Shown here: piece after piece, positions 26,301-33,469 of the stretch
Numbering within the stretch: position 1 is the stretch's first letter
Layout of the letters: each line of letters starts with the position of its first letter
Assembly: GCA_027592135.1 (NCBI GenBank)
Contig: JAQCIJ010000011.1
Location: 1 to 33,540, forward strand
Direction: 5' to 3'
Length of the DNA: 33,540 bases
From: a bacterium
GTDB lineage: Bacteria; Patescibacteriota; Gracilibacteria; Peribacterales; Peribacteraceae
Translations under genes and position numbers: made by a program
Notes under the pieces: model-generated
What the model was told of the DNA's origin: nothing
What the model saw: only the letters and a program-made list of their open reading frames with translations
Databases searched by the model: none

Positions 26301-26658
26301 CCTCCATTTTTCGTTCATCCTTTTGCAACGAAGGAGGGACACTATGGATATCCTTACGCATAGCTTCGTAATCAAGAAGTACGCCCAAAACATGGTTTAC
26401 CGTGCTTTGAAAATATTCATGATACGTTGCGGCTTGATTTGCAACAATAAGCTCATTAGTACTCTCTTCTGAAGGCGTATCTTCACTAGAAAACCTTGCT
26501 TCCCTTTGCAAAGAAGCCCTTCTATAGATCAATTCATTATTTCTGAATTGCTCATTAAAGTTCTCAAAACTGTTGTCTCTTATATTTTTTGATTGCATTT
26601 CGATAAGCTCATTTTCGGAAACATCCTCTGGAACAGGCTCTAGCTCTGGACCTACCAC
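23344..26658 (-). CDS. Unrecognised 1,104-residue coiled-coil membrane protein
   Basis: Not recognised. The N-terminal 500 residues are charged and helical with probable coiled coils (about 200-350, rich in Leu/Gln/Lys/Glu). A hydrophobic middle has a clear transmembrane helix at about 590-612 (GLLLAALAILGAGLLTRVLA), a weaker segment near 690 and another hydrophobic pair near 740-775 (GVGATLLVATGPAIVLAAPV), separated by strongly basic loops. A soluble helical C-terminal domain of about 320 residues follows. The listed start is GTG, but the frame is open 39 further codons back to the stop of the preceding gene, with no ATG, GTG or TTG, so the true start is uncertain. It is last in a run of three unknown genes. 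It may be part of a CPR-specific envelope apparatus. Confidence 0.8.
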   Translation of the reverse strand: MVGPELEPVPEDVSENELIEMQSKNIRDNSFENFNEQFRNNELIYRRASLQREARFSSEDTPSEESTNELIVANQAATYHEYFQSTVNHVLGVLLDYEAMRKDIHSVPPSLQKDERKMEVYIDALQGALSERVAFANVLLLDAQIAQSTVNAKVALQKKRDILVSELTGVSQKAVNSDTDAKWRRGNALNQRIIDLLSGNHGIQGLEKGFLPQKLYIDLLKIRYKELLERQKAIARDPNNIKAKSRLEQLQLKHNSANEGVGEFTHTDEVDLASVRKQLQDKNKEYDRLANGRSEVIDELISLTDTLAEYQLDQAELATIQNQFGEKVDLTGAADPRPDTTPDFIKKAIDENIELRSNHHADTMTSMLDSVEENLLDSGLKEHVEDFSNKKGREIVRKVAKSISKFVTIPVPEAGGMKEYMQDALTESLDESLGWPPGKDNWEDLTPEEQENVQKKAKSVLDAIEEFDKSTITRMRETVTVVKEMPPASTFVGEEIPDPLPNIGRITQKNKDDLIEKHGGAIVYAALFDQMEEDFGSAESGKGFLGEYAGFLHKINDNIDTHIDVGAALQRISSSYGGIARGLLLAALAILGAGLLTRVLAAKYAGKLARFTGRTTLGAMRRTARGVKSLGNVRPPGFMTKLRYIKQEQAAANYLAETRAGKFVSNLRIFRSTRFSRGAGKAAKGIGWMAVPALTAYELYINKQRKEGVKENRVLKAEYSSQDKTTLLEGAGVGATLLVATGPAIVLAAPVFYAGSVSRGRSEKRANWKRDSLQWEKEYSSDGLLQGLEDIAPGTELDGDAGGAFATKAEDLFMRATFRGNQADKDQREVVETISKTNAASRGNIYEAYFKKNLLIPKGTPEKVSTQIVRDKMSYLSRVTHNGFEKQNTLSLRMADAYAELMQMYRKLEAAGKPTMISFVDKNQNTKYLDLRTLLIGNGTTTEMRSIVADYVYRIRPLQSMVMYNAIGEMKNAKSTIRQSILLELLHDIHEGEKNLMAANFDGWELTGGEQESRNVIRWYMRSLILKEVNKDISGLMEGTLSQQQYADMLDRARDRIVNISAPENIDAMQRRSADYFRENGGEANLQIAREYKRNPLYELFDAE

Positions 26659-26775
26659 TTTTTGCAGACGTTCTAAATTATCACTGAATGGTAATTCTGT
26701 TCTTTCAGATCCCGATGAAGGACGTTCTATTTTATTTATTGATATTTGTTTGTATTGTGTACTTTTGAGTGATCT

Positions 26776-27375
26776 TTACGTCACCGTATCAAGCCCAGGC
26801 ACTGCACCTGGTGGAGTGCTTGGAGGTGGTACTTCGAAAATACCTCCTCCTGGGAGTGCGGGAGTCGAAGGAGTTGGTAGTATAAGTTCTCCAGCAGCAT
26901 CTGCGCCGCCAAATACTGTATCCAAACCAAGGGTAGACATAAAGAGCTCCCATTCCCCCGCAAGGTAAAACCCTGTCGCAACAGTTGCAACCGCAGCAGA
27001 AACTGCAAGAAGAGCTGTTACTACTGGATGATTTTTTGGAAAATTCTTTATTACATCCCAAGCCTTACTCATGGCCCCCTGCTCCTCATCCATACTCTCA
27101 AGGAAATCCTCTTTCTGCTGCAAGGTGTCTGCGACAATATCAAGCCGCTGACGCACAGTCTCTAGATCAAAGTCTGGATATATCTTTCGAAGGTCAGTTT
27201 CGTATTCTGCAATACGATCAATCAAACCTCTTCGTCCTTCTACACTCTGAAGTTTAGAAATAGTCTCCTCGATATCAAGTTCTAAATACTGTGACAACCT
27301 CTCTGGCGTAGGAATAAATGAGAGTTGTAATACCTCATGGTCTTCTGGTGCCTGTGATGTGGATTGTTCTAGCAT
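26776..27375 (-). CDS. Unrecognised 199-residue membrane protein with Pro-rich tail
   Basis: Not recognised. It has a soluble helical N-terminus (residues 1-115), one transmembrane helix (about 120-141, VVTALLAVSAAVATVATGFYLAG), then a Pro/Gly-rich C-terminal tail (TPSTPALPGGG...PPPSTPPGAVPG). The start is 3 nt after the stop of the upstream gene, so the two are co-transcribed. Its TAA stop is in the same frame as the following 1,104-residue ORF. The topology suggests an N-in protein with an extended extracytoplasmic tail. Confidence 0.8.
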   Translation of the reverse strand: MLEQSTSQAPEDHEVLQLSFIPTPERLSQYLELDIEETISKLQSVEGRRGLIDRIAEYETDLRKIYPDFDLETVRQRLDIVADTLQQKEDFLESMDEEQGAMSKAWDVIKNFPKNHPVVTALLAVSAAVATVATGFYLAGEWELFMSTLGLDTVFGGADAAGELILPTPSTPALPGGGIFEVPPPSTPPGAVPGLDTVT

Positions 27376-27378
27376 GCG

Positions 27379-27792
27379 TTATAAATTAAATGCTACGAGT
27401 AATTTGTTTCGAATAAGCGAAAGAGCAACGATACCTTCAATATCTTCGTCTGTTTGTGCGCTCTTCATCAAGAATGCAATAAGTGCAGTAAGCACTGTAG
27501 GGCCTAACACAAAAAAAAGTTCACTTAAATCAGCGGTATCAATGTGTGTTAGATCTTGGTTTTGAATAACATGCACAACCTCTTCTATAGAAGTACACTT
27601 GCTAGTCTCCTCTAAAAGCATTTGCAGTTTAGGATCACGGAGGTGCATCATCTGCATTCGTACAAGTCTCTTTTCATAAGAATCATCCGCAGTATTTTTT
27701 TCTTCTTCTATAACCCATCCTCTATGTAATGCTTCAGGAAGATTTTCGAAGATTTTCATTTCTTCAGCCGACAAATATATGATTGTCATCAT
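27379..27792 (-). CDS. Unrecognised 137-residue protein with C-terminal hydrophobic helix
   Basis: Not recognised. The frame opens at 27861, but an extended -10 box (TGCTATAAT) ends 7 nt before the ATG at 27792, so this start is preferred and avoids overlap with the upstream gene. The protein is helical with a C-terminal hydrophobic segment (LSELFFVLGPTVLTALIAFL). It heads an apparent three-gene operon with the 199- and 1,104-residue proteins. Confidence 0.75.
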   Translation of the reverse strand: MMTIIYLSAEEMKIFENLPEALHRGWVIEEEKNTADDSYEKRLVRMQMMHLRDPKLQMLLEETSKCTSIEEVVHVIQNQDLTHIDTADLSELFFVLGPTVLTALIAFLMKSAQTDEDIEGIVALSLIRNKLLVAFNL

Positions 27793-27799
27793 CAAAAAT

Positions 27800-27808
27800 A
27801 TTATAGCA
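27800..27808 (-). promoter_or_regulatory. Extended -10 promoter of the three-gene unknown operon
   Basis: A perfect TGCTATAAT on the minus strand, 7 nt before the ATG at 27792. The transcript would start at or one base before the start codon. Confidence 0.7.
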
Positions 27809-27820
27809 GAAATTCGGTTC

Positions 27821-28759
27821 CTACTCAATAATAAGAGACCTATGGAGAAGTTCGAGACCACTTATTATTTCTTGATGTACTTCAGAGTGAATTTGACTAA
27901 GTGTCGATAACTTGTCCCCATCACATTGTGAAATTATTTTTACCTCTTTACCCAGTGCCAACGCTGCAAGTGCCCCGTGATACCGCTCCGAGATGACAAA
28001 ACCTGCCGAAGAGATCTCTAATATTAAATTGTTAAGGGTACGTACTTTTATAACACGAGAAGATGTACCTATTGTTTTTGCAAGCATTTGACAGTAGTCC
28101 GATTCTGATTTCTTATCGGGTTGCATAGAAAGAACTTTCACCTGCTCTGGACTCATTGACTTTATTAACTCTTGTACTGCCATAGTAAGATTGTCACTTG
28201 AGTTTTTACGTGGTATTACAACGAGTATATTTTTTGTACAGACATCAATTTTTTGGCTTTCTATTAAAGAAAATACAGGATCAAATGATTGAACACATTT
28301 TTTACCCATGACCAACTCCCCTACCCGGTTATACGACAGTGAATCACGGACAGAAATACTTGCTGATTTACGGCAAACTTCACTGGTAAGATACGTTCCA
28401 AGTCTCGTGCGAAACGGACCAATACCTTGAAATGCAAGATGAACAGGTTTCTTCAGTAAAAAAGCAAGCTGTGCATGTACCCACCAAATACAACACGCAT
28501 AAACAGATTCTGTATCCGTAAATAATGAACCACCCCCAAAGACAACAGCATCACTTTGGCGGTACGCAGAGATTGTCGAGAGCCATTTACCTCCAAGGAA
28601 TGATCGAATCCCTGCGGGCAAACGGGCAACTTCACCCCCTGTTGGATGCGCAGAAATTACTGTCCATTCTATTTCAGAGAACTCTTGGAGAAAATAGTCC
28701 TTAAGAGCTTGGTCCCCTAAGTTTCCTACGCCGAAATTACCAATAAGCAGACACTTCAT
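27821..28759 (-). CDS. CsaB-like polysaccharide pyruvyl transferase
   Basis: 312 residues of the polysaccharide pyruvyl transferase family (PF04230). Family marks are the N-terminal GNFGVGNLGDQAL, VVFGGGSLFTDTES in the first lobe, the central DPVFSL and the C-terminal ISERYHGALAALALGKEV. CsaB adds pyruvate ketals to secondary wall polymers, making the ligand that SLH domains bind. A gene coding an SLH protein lies in the same window (16737-18008), which supports this reading. Homologues acting on other exopolysaccharides exist, so the exact acceptor is uncertain. A pyrimidine-rich heptad array sits immediately before the ATG. Confidence 0.88.
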   Translation of the reverse strand: MKCLLIGNFGVGNLGDQALKDYFLQEFSEIEWTVISAHPTGGEVARLPAGIRSFLGGKWLSTISAYRQSDAVVFGGGSLFTDTESVYACCIWWVHAQLAFLLKKPVHLAFQGIGPFRTRLGTYLTSEVCRKSASISVRDSLSYNRVGELVMGKKCVQSFDPVFSLIESQKIDVCTKNILVVIPRKNSSDNLTMAVQELIKSMSPEQVKVLSMQPDKKSESDYCQMLAKTIGTSSRVIKVRTLNNLILEISSAGFVISERYHGALAALALGKEVKIISQCDGDKLSTLSQIHSEVHQEIISGLELLHRSLIIE

Positions 28760-28765
28760 AGTGTA

Positions 28766-28793
28766 GAGGATAGTGGATAGTGAATAGTGGATA
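28766..28793 (-). repeat. Heptad array upstream of the CsaB-like gene
   Basis: Four 7 bp units; in the sense of the gene they read TATCCAC, TATTCAC, TATCCAC, TATCCTC and end 6 nt before the ATG. It is closely related to the array before murC. Confidence 0.85.
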
Positions 28794-28840
28794 AAGAATG
28801 ATCACTAAATAATACCCTATGCGAACACAATCCATAGATA

Positions 28841-29359
28841 TTATTCTCCACTCTTGTTTGCTTCTTCATCCTCTTTTGCCTCTGTTACCTCTGCACTCTC
28901 TGGCTGCAGGGAAGTATCCCCGCTCTCTATCTCTGCACCCTCTGCATCTTCTTCTAGTACCTCTGGCTCTGTTTCTACGGCTGTTGCTATCTCAAACTCA
29001 TTAGCATTAGTGAAACGCTCGGAAAGACGGGCAGATTTTCCACGACGACCACGCAAGAAGAAGAGCTTGGCACGACGAACCCGCGCTACCTTCTTTACTT
29101 CTACCTTATCGATCTTAGGGCTATGAAACGGGAAAACCTTCTCTACGCCTACGCCAGAAGCAATACGGCGTACCGTAAATGTATGATCAGCAGCCGTAGC
29201 GCCCTTGTGGACTGCTATGACCAAACCCTCAAATACCTGTACACGTTCCTTTCCACCCTCCTGAATACGCTCGTGGACACGAACAGTGAACCCTGGACGC
29301 ACGTCTGGGCGAGGTTTTATGAATGAAGCCGATTTATCAGAAATTGCTGCAGATGTCAT
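28841..29359 (-). CDS. rplS: Ribosomal protein L19 with acidic C-terminal extension
   Basis: 172 residues. The first 115 or so form L19 ([74 protein letters not shown]), which sits at the 30S-50S interface. The last 50 or more residues are a Glu-rich tail not present in most L19 proteins (usual total about 115). It lies between the regulator gene and the CsaB-like gene, on the same strand. The usual trmD/rimM neighbours are absent. Confidence 0.96.
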   Translation of the reverse strand: MTSAAISDKSASFIKPRPDVRPGFTVRVHERIQEGGKERVQVFEGLVIAVHKGATAADHTFTVRRIASGVGVEKVFPFHSPKIDKVEVKKVARVRRAKLFFLRGRRGKSARLSERFTNANEFEIATAVETEPEVLEEDAEGAEIESGDTSLQPESAEVTEAKEDEEANKSGE

Positions 29360-29410
29360 TTCCGAACGAGGTTAATGATAAATATCGACCCTGTAAAGGA
29401 AAACTAGGAT

Positions 29411-29474
29411 CTTTATCCACTACTTGTCGGCCATAGCCAAGAGGCGACGGCTGATCCTCTAGCCACACTATCCT
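29411..29474. repeat. Heptad-type repeat split by a GC-rich hairpin
   Basis: It opens with TTATCCACTAC, continues with a GC-rich fold (AGCC/GGCT stem around AAGAGGCGAC, plus GTCG/CGAC pairing) and closes with CACTATCCTCTA and a T-run. It has the same build as the element at 21419-21476. It lies downstream of the ArsR-like gene and may act as its terminator. Confidence 0.6.
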
Positions 29475-30059
29475 CTATTTTTTCGCCTCTTCTATCTGCT
29501 TCGCAATATGATTATGCACAACCAAATGACGAGGATCGTTGATAATATCTGATATAAAGCGGTCTTTGAGACTTAGCCTGTAAAGGAAGTCACCTTGAGC
29601 AAAAATAGAATATTTGACGTTTTTAAGAGATGGATCCTGTAAAAGAAGAGCCTCCAGCATCTCCTTTTTAACATCGCCAACTACCAGTAAATCTACCTTA
29701 CTCTCTGTACCAACAAACGAGCCTGCCAGAGCAATAAGATCAACACCGGGGAGTTTTTTGATACCAGAAACTACAGGGCTATCTGCCTGAATCTCTTTTG
29801 CAAAGATACTACGTAATTCTGCATAGAGAGGAAAATCTTCATCTACTTTGTAGTACTTCTTACGATTGCGATGCCGTGCTCTAACAAGACCAATACGGCG
29901 AAGATTTTCTAACTCTCGTCGAATGGAGTTTATTTGCTCATTAAGAAGACGAGTGAGCTCCCGAATAAAGAACTCTTCATCTGGGTGCAAGAGGAATGTC
30001 GAGAGGAGTTTAACTCTCGTCTGGGAAGAAAACAGTGCTTTCAAGATTGAGGAAGACAT
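29475..30059 (-). CDS. ArsR-like winged-helix regulator with nucleotidyltransferase-like domain
   Basis: 194 residues from the ATG at 30059; a GTG ten codons upstream (30089) is the alternative. The N-terminal winged helix spans about residues 5-75 (ALFSSQTRVKLLSTFLLHPDEEFFIRELTRLL, then the wing HRNRKKYYKV). The C-terminal half looks like a reduced nucleotidyltransferase fold (LIALAGSFVGTESKVDLLVVGDV), where the usual G-S-x-A and D-x-D pattern is degenerate, so catalysis is doubtful. Such fusions are common in archaea and CPR bacteria. It is divergent from the VirB6-like gene across an AT-rich region with a palindrome and could control it. Confidence 0.82.
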   Translation of the reverse strand: MSSSILKALFSSQTRVKLLSTFLLHPDEEFFIRELTRLLNEQINSIRRELENLRRIGLVRARHRNRKKYYKVDEDFPLYAELRSIFAKEIQADSPVVSGIKKLPGVDLIALAGSFVGTESKVDLLVVGDVKKEMLEALLLQDPSLKNVKYSIFAQGDFLYRLSLKDRFISDIINDPRHLVVHNHIAKQIEEAKK

Positions 30060-30350
30060 AAACAAGGGAAGGTATTCATCCGTGTTCACAAATAGTACTC
30101 ATGAATGGGTAGTTTGTGCAAGAAAAGTGATCAATCTTATGAATACTGATTTTATACAGATTAAATGGCTTTGAGTAAATCAAATAGTGTAATTAGCATC
30201 AATATAAAATATATTGGTGATCAAATTTTATACTCATCAATGATCCATTTTTGTGTTCTAAGATATGTATTCACCAAAAAAGTAGAATTTGCTATCATTA
30301 TTATTATAAGTATAAGAACACTATTATTATATTAGTAAATACCCCTAGAC

Positions 30351-30365
30351 TAGTAAAAATTACTA
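30351..30365. promoter_or_regulatory. Candidate operator palindrome
   Basis: TAGTAAAAATTACTA has perfect 6 bp arms around AAA. It overlaps the -35 region of the VirB6-like gene and lies upstream of a divergent winged-helix regulator gene, so it is a candidate binding site. AT-rich context raises the chance of coincidence. Confidence 0.4.
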
Positions 30366-30370
30366 AAATT

Positions 30371-30379
30371 TGGTAAAAT
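30371..30379 (+). promoter_or_regulatory. Extended -10 promoter of the VirB6-like gene (leaderless)
   Basis: TGGTAAAAT ends 7 nt before the ATG at 30387, again the leaderless spacing. Confidence 0.6.
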
Positions 30380-30386
30380 ACTATGA

Positions 30387-32105
30387 ATGCTCAAACACAA
30401 AAAAATACTCATAGGACTTCTCTCGTTGGTAATTATTACCACATGCTTTGGTGTGCAGACTGCTGCCGCACAAGGGGGGGGTACTGGTACGTCATCAACA
30501 AATATATTTACATCAACTGCAAACATTGCTGTAATGCTGGCAACGGGCATGGAAGTATTGGCATTTTTGATCTTCCATTTCTTGCAGTTCTTTCTCGACC
30601 CACTCTTTATCCTCGAATTAACAAGTTCTCAAGGATTGCGAGCTATCTGGAAATACTCACGTGACATCATGAATGTGATCTTTGCATTTATGTTGATTTT
30701 CGCAGGTATCTACACAGTAATTACAGGAAACAAAGAATTGGTAAATTCAAAATATAAAAAATTCATCCTTGCTGTAGTACTTGTTAACTTTTCGTGGTTC
30801 TTCCCTCGTGTCATACTGGATGTGGCTAACGTTCTTACAGCAACTATTTACCAGCTCCCAGCAGGTTTAAGTGGTGGAACAGTGGATTGTCGACTACCTC
30901 CGGTAGACCCTCTTTCGGGTGCGCCTGGTGAACCGTGTGAAATTATTAGAGATGTTAAATACTTCAACGGGTGTAACAATCCACCTGCAGGTTATATTGA
31001 TAAAGGGGTCTATTGTTACTTAAAAGGACCATGGGTTAGTGATACCAATACGTCATTCGGCATACTGAATGGTTTGGTGGTAAACTACGGAAAACTCGGC
31101 AATCTGATGCGTGTTATAAACCCCGCTGCAGTCCCAGGTGTTGGCGGAACAGCCACGCAACGGTTCCAACAGTATCTAGTGTTCCTCATGCACATCATGT
31201 TTGTCGTAGTACTGATGGCGATGTTGTTTTTACCTCTGGCTGCGATGTTTGTCGTATTTCTCATTCGCATACCCATCATGTGGGTCACCATAGCCTTTAT
31301 GCCATTTATGTTCTTAGGATTTGTCATAGGAGATAAAATGAAGAACTTCGACAGTATGAAGATATTTGAACACTACATCAAAGCGGCATTTTTACCGGCG
31401 GTAATTGCTGTTCCTTTTGCAGCGGGGTTCCTGGTTCTTACAGAAATTACGCAGATACCATGTCCTGCTATTGCCAGTAGTCTGTGTGCCAACACCGGCC
31501 CCCTGCTGACGAACGTAAATACACTATGGGGAATCTTTATGTTGTTGATTTCTTTCTTCATCATTTGGTTTGGATTCTGGGCAGCACTATCAATAGACAC
31601 AATCTATACGAACGCAACTGCTGGTATTAAAAACTTTGGTTCCAGTATAGGACAAACTGCACTCAAACTTCCGCTCTCTGTTCCTATCCCTATTGGAGGT
31701 GGACAGAGCATGTCCCTACTGGGACTGGATGACGCTATTGGTCGAATCAAGACGAGTCTTAGCCAAGGCATGGGGCCTCTTGCATCTCTAAGAGCTGGAC
31801 GCCCTGGTGCGGGCGGAGGTGCTCCAAATCCAGCACTTGTACAGGCGATAAATACAGATAATACGACAAATGATCACTTGAAGCAAATTCTTAATCAACT
31901 TAAAACGCAGAAGGATTCGGTCACAGGTAGCGTAGCCCTTACAGATGATCAAATAAATGTAAAAATTAGAGCTGCATTTGACCAAGCAAAAACTACTGGG
32001 AAAATTGATAACAGTACTACATATGATCAATTTAGAACTGCATTGGACCAAAGCAATCTTGCAGACAAGGTTAACAAGCTAAAGCGAAACGGTGTACAAC
32101 CGTAG
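30387..32105 (+). CDS. VirB6/TrbL-like polytopic membrane protein
   Basis: 572 residues. It has an N-terminal signal-like segment (KKILIGLLSLVIITTCFGVQ, ending AAAQ), about seven further hydrophobic helices and a long hydrophilic C-terminus. The pattern FILAVVLVNFSWFFPRVILDVANVL followed later by MWVTIAFMPFMFLGFVIG resembles the TrbL/VirB6-type inner-membrane proteins that CPR genomes carry beside type IV secretion or pilus ATPases. A Cys-containing extracytoplasmic loop (about residues 165-215) separates the helix groups. No VirB4 or VirD4 is in the window. The family call is from pattern resemblance, not a motif, so it is moderate. The next gene lies 13 bp downstream and is probably co-transcribed. 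Confidence 0.75.
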   Translation: MLKHKKILIGLLSLVIITTCFGVQTAAAQGGGTGTSSTNIFTSTANIAVMLATGMEVLAFLIFHFLQFFLDPLFILELTSSQGLRAIWKYSRDIMNVIFAFMLIFAGIYTVITGNKELVNSKYKKFILAVVLVNFSWFFPRVILDVANVLTATIYQLPAGLSGGTVDCRLPPVDPLSGAPGEPCEIIRDVKYFNGCNNPPAGYIDKGVYCYLKGPWVSDTNTSFGILNGLVVNYGKLGNLMRVINPAAVPGVGGTATQRFQQYLVFLMHIMFVVVLMAMLFLPLAAMFVVFLIRIPIMWVTIAFMPFMFLGFVIGDKMKNFDSMKIFEHYIKAAFLPAVIAVPFAAGFLVLTEITQIPCPAIASSLCANTGPLLTNVNTLWGIFMLLISFFIIWFGFWAALSIDTIYTNATAGIKNFGSSIGQTALKLPLSVPIPIGGGQSMSLLGLDDAIGRIKTSLSQGMGPLASLRAGRPGAGGGAPNPALVQAINTDNTTNDHLKQILNQLKTQKDSVTGSVALTDDQINVKIRAAFDQAKTTGKIDNSTTYDQFRTALDQSNLADKVNKLKRNGVQP

Positions 32106-32118
32106 TGCCTCTTTTCAC

Positions 32119-33453
32119 ATGAGTAGCATAAACTCTCCTTCTCGCTGGCCCCCACATGGTCCTCCCCCAAGCGTGGAAGGAGCAGAAATTAGCCGAGAAA
32201 TGCTTCGTCAAAGAAATCGTTTTAATCGCGGAGTAGCAGGATTTGATGTCTATGATAAGACTGGAAATCCGCAAGCGTTTGCGTTGTATACCAATAACTT
32301 CTTTCGCTTAGGAAAGCGAGCAAATCGACCGCGAACAAAAGCTGAAGCGCAAGGACTCATTCGTCAATCGTTTAATGTACAAGATGGAACAGGTGATTCA
32401 AGTATAGATGGTCTTCCAGAAATTGATGAAAGTATTATGTTGCGCAAAGAAGCAGATGCGCAGATATATATTGATGGAAAGGTAACAGTTATCAAGGGGC
32501 CAGATGAGGTAAAACGTATGCAAGAAATTATACAGCGACTCGAAAAAACGCTCACTATTCTTGATCTTAATCCAGAAGAAACAGATATCAACGCATTGAA
32601 AATAGCAGCAAAGAGATATCCAAATAAATCATCGTATGCTATTCCATACGGCAATACCTATGCACTGGCGCGTACAACAATAGGTCAGGATATTCGATGG
32701 CTCTCTTCCCCTCTTCGTATACCAAGCGAAGAAGGTGCTGCCGTAAGCCCTGAAAGAGAGAAAATATTTCGAGGCTATAGAGACGAACTGATAAAATTAA
32801 AGAACACACTGACAACCCCAGCTATGGAGCATCAGTACGTAATCCAAAACGGAAGTGATACGGAAAACAGACGTATGCTTGAGGAATTCTGCCGTGACCC
32901 CAATGCTGTAAAAGGTGCAGGAAAATTTGCTGCACTTCTCGCAGTCGGCGGTCTACTAGCACTATGGGGAATAAAAGATGTTCAGAAGGGAACTCTGTCG
33001 TTCGGAACAATGATACTCGCTGCTGGTGCAATGTTCCTTTCAAAGAGCGGACCGAAAACTGCCTATATGGCAAGCGCACAGTTTGCTGATCTTTCGAAGC
33101 ACCTTGGACCAGAAATCTATGAGAATATAAAAAAATTACACCCCAGTGCAAGAAATCACCTTATCGCTATGCTCGAAAGTCAAACTGGACGAGCGGGATT
33201 TCCGGGTGAAAATGATATCCTTTTATTAACAGAGCCAAAGTCACGCAGCGGAAAAATACAAGCAAACAAGAGAATTCCCGAAGAGATAGCACTGAAGTTT
33301 ATTGGTTATAGAGGAAATGCAGGTGCAGCATCCGTATTAAAGCGATCTGCAAAAATACGAGATCCACAAGGAACAGAAATAGAGTCATCACTCGTCGAAG
33401 CAAATGCAAAGTCAGATAACGCACGCCAAGAACTGAATGCTCTTATAAAATAA
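32119..33453 (+). CDS. Unrecognised 444-residue protein with two central membrane helices
   Basis: Not recognised. The ATG at 32119 is preferred, as the upstream one at 32092 would overlap the preceding gene. A Pro-rich N-terminus and a soluble domain of about 270 residues are followed by two closely spaced transmembrane helices (KFAALLAVGGLLALWGIKDV and GTLSFGTMILAAGAMFLSKSG) with a short loop, then a soluble domain of about 140 residues. Both ends probably face the cytoplasm. Co-transcription with the VirB6-like gene suggests a shared membrane complex. Confidence 0.75.
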   Translation: MSSINSPSRWPPHGPPPSVEGAEISREMLRQRNRFNRGVAGFDVYDKTGNPQAFALYTNNFFRLGKRANRPRTKAEAQGLIRQSFNVQDGTGDSSIDGLPEIDESIMLRKEADAQIYIDGKVTVIKGPDEVKRMQEIIQRLEKTLTILDLNPEETDINALKIAAKRYPNKSSYAIPYGNTYALARTTIGQDIRWLSSPLRIPSEEGAAVSPEREKIFRGYRDELIKLKNTLTTPAMEHQYVIQNGSDTENRRMLEEFCRDPNAVKGAGKFAALLAVGGLLALWGIKDVQKGTLSFGTMILAAGAMFLSKSGPKTAYMASAQFADLSKHLGPEIYENIKKLHPSARNHLIAMLESQTGRAGFPGENDILLLTEPKSRSGKIQANKRIPEEIALKFIGYRGNAGAASVLKRSAKIRDPQGTEIESSLVEANAKSDNARQELNALIK

Positions 33454-33469
33454 CCGCCACGATAGTCAT

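Larger units (their letters stand above)
30060..30386. other. AT-rich divergent intergenic region
   Basis: It is strongly AT-rich with no credible ORF. Minus strand: TTGCAC, 18 bp, TACTAT upstream of the regulator. Plus strand: an extended -10 for the gene at 30387, a perfect palindrome at 30351-30365, and a distant inverted pair TTGGTGA (30214-30220) / TCACCAA (30271-30277). The lower GC compared with the flanks may only reflect its regulatory nature. Confidence 0.6.

Noticed and set aside
30060-30386. AT-rich region as an insertion or transferred segment
   Set aside because: There are no terminal repeats, target duplications or transposase fragments; divergent promoters explain the composition.
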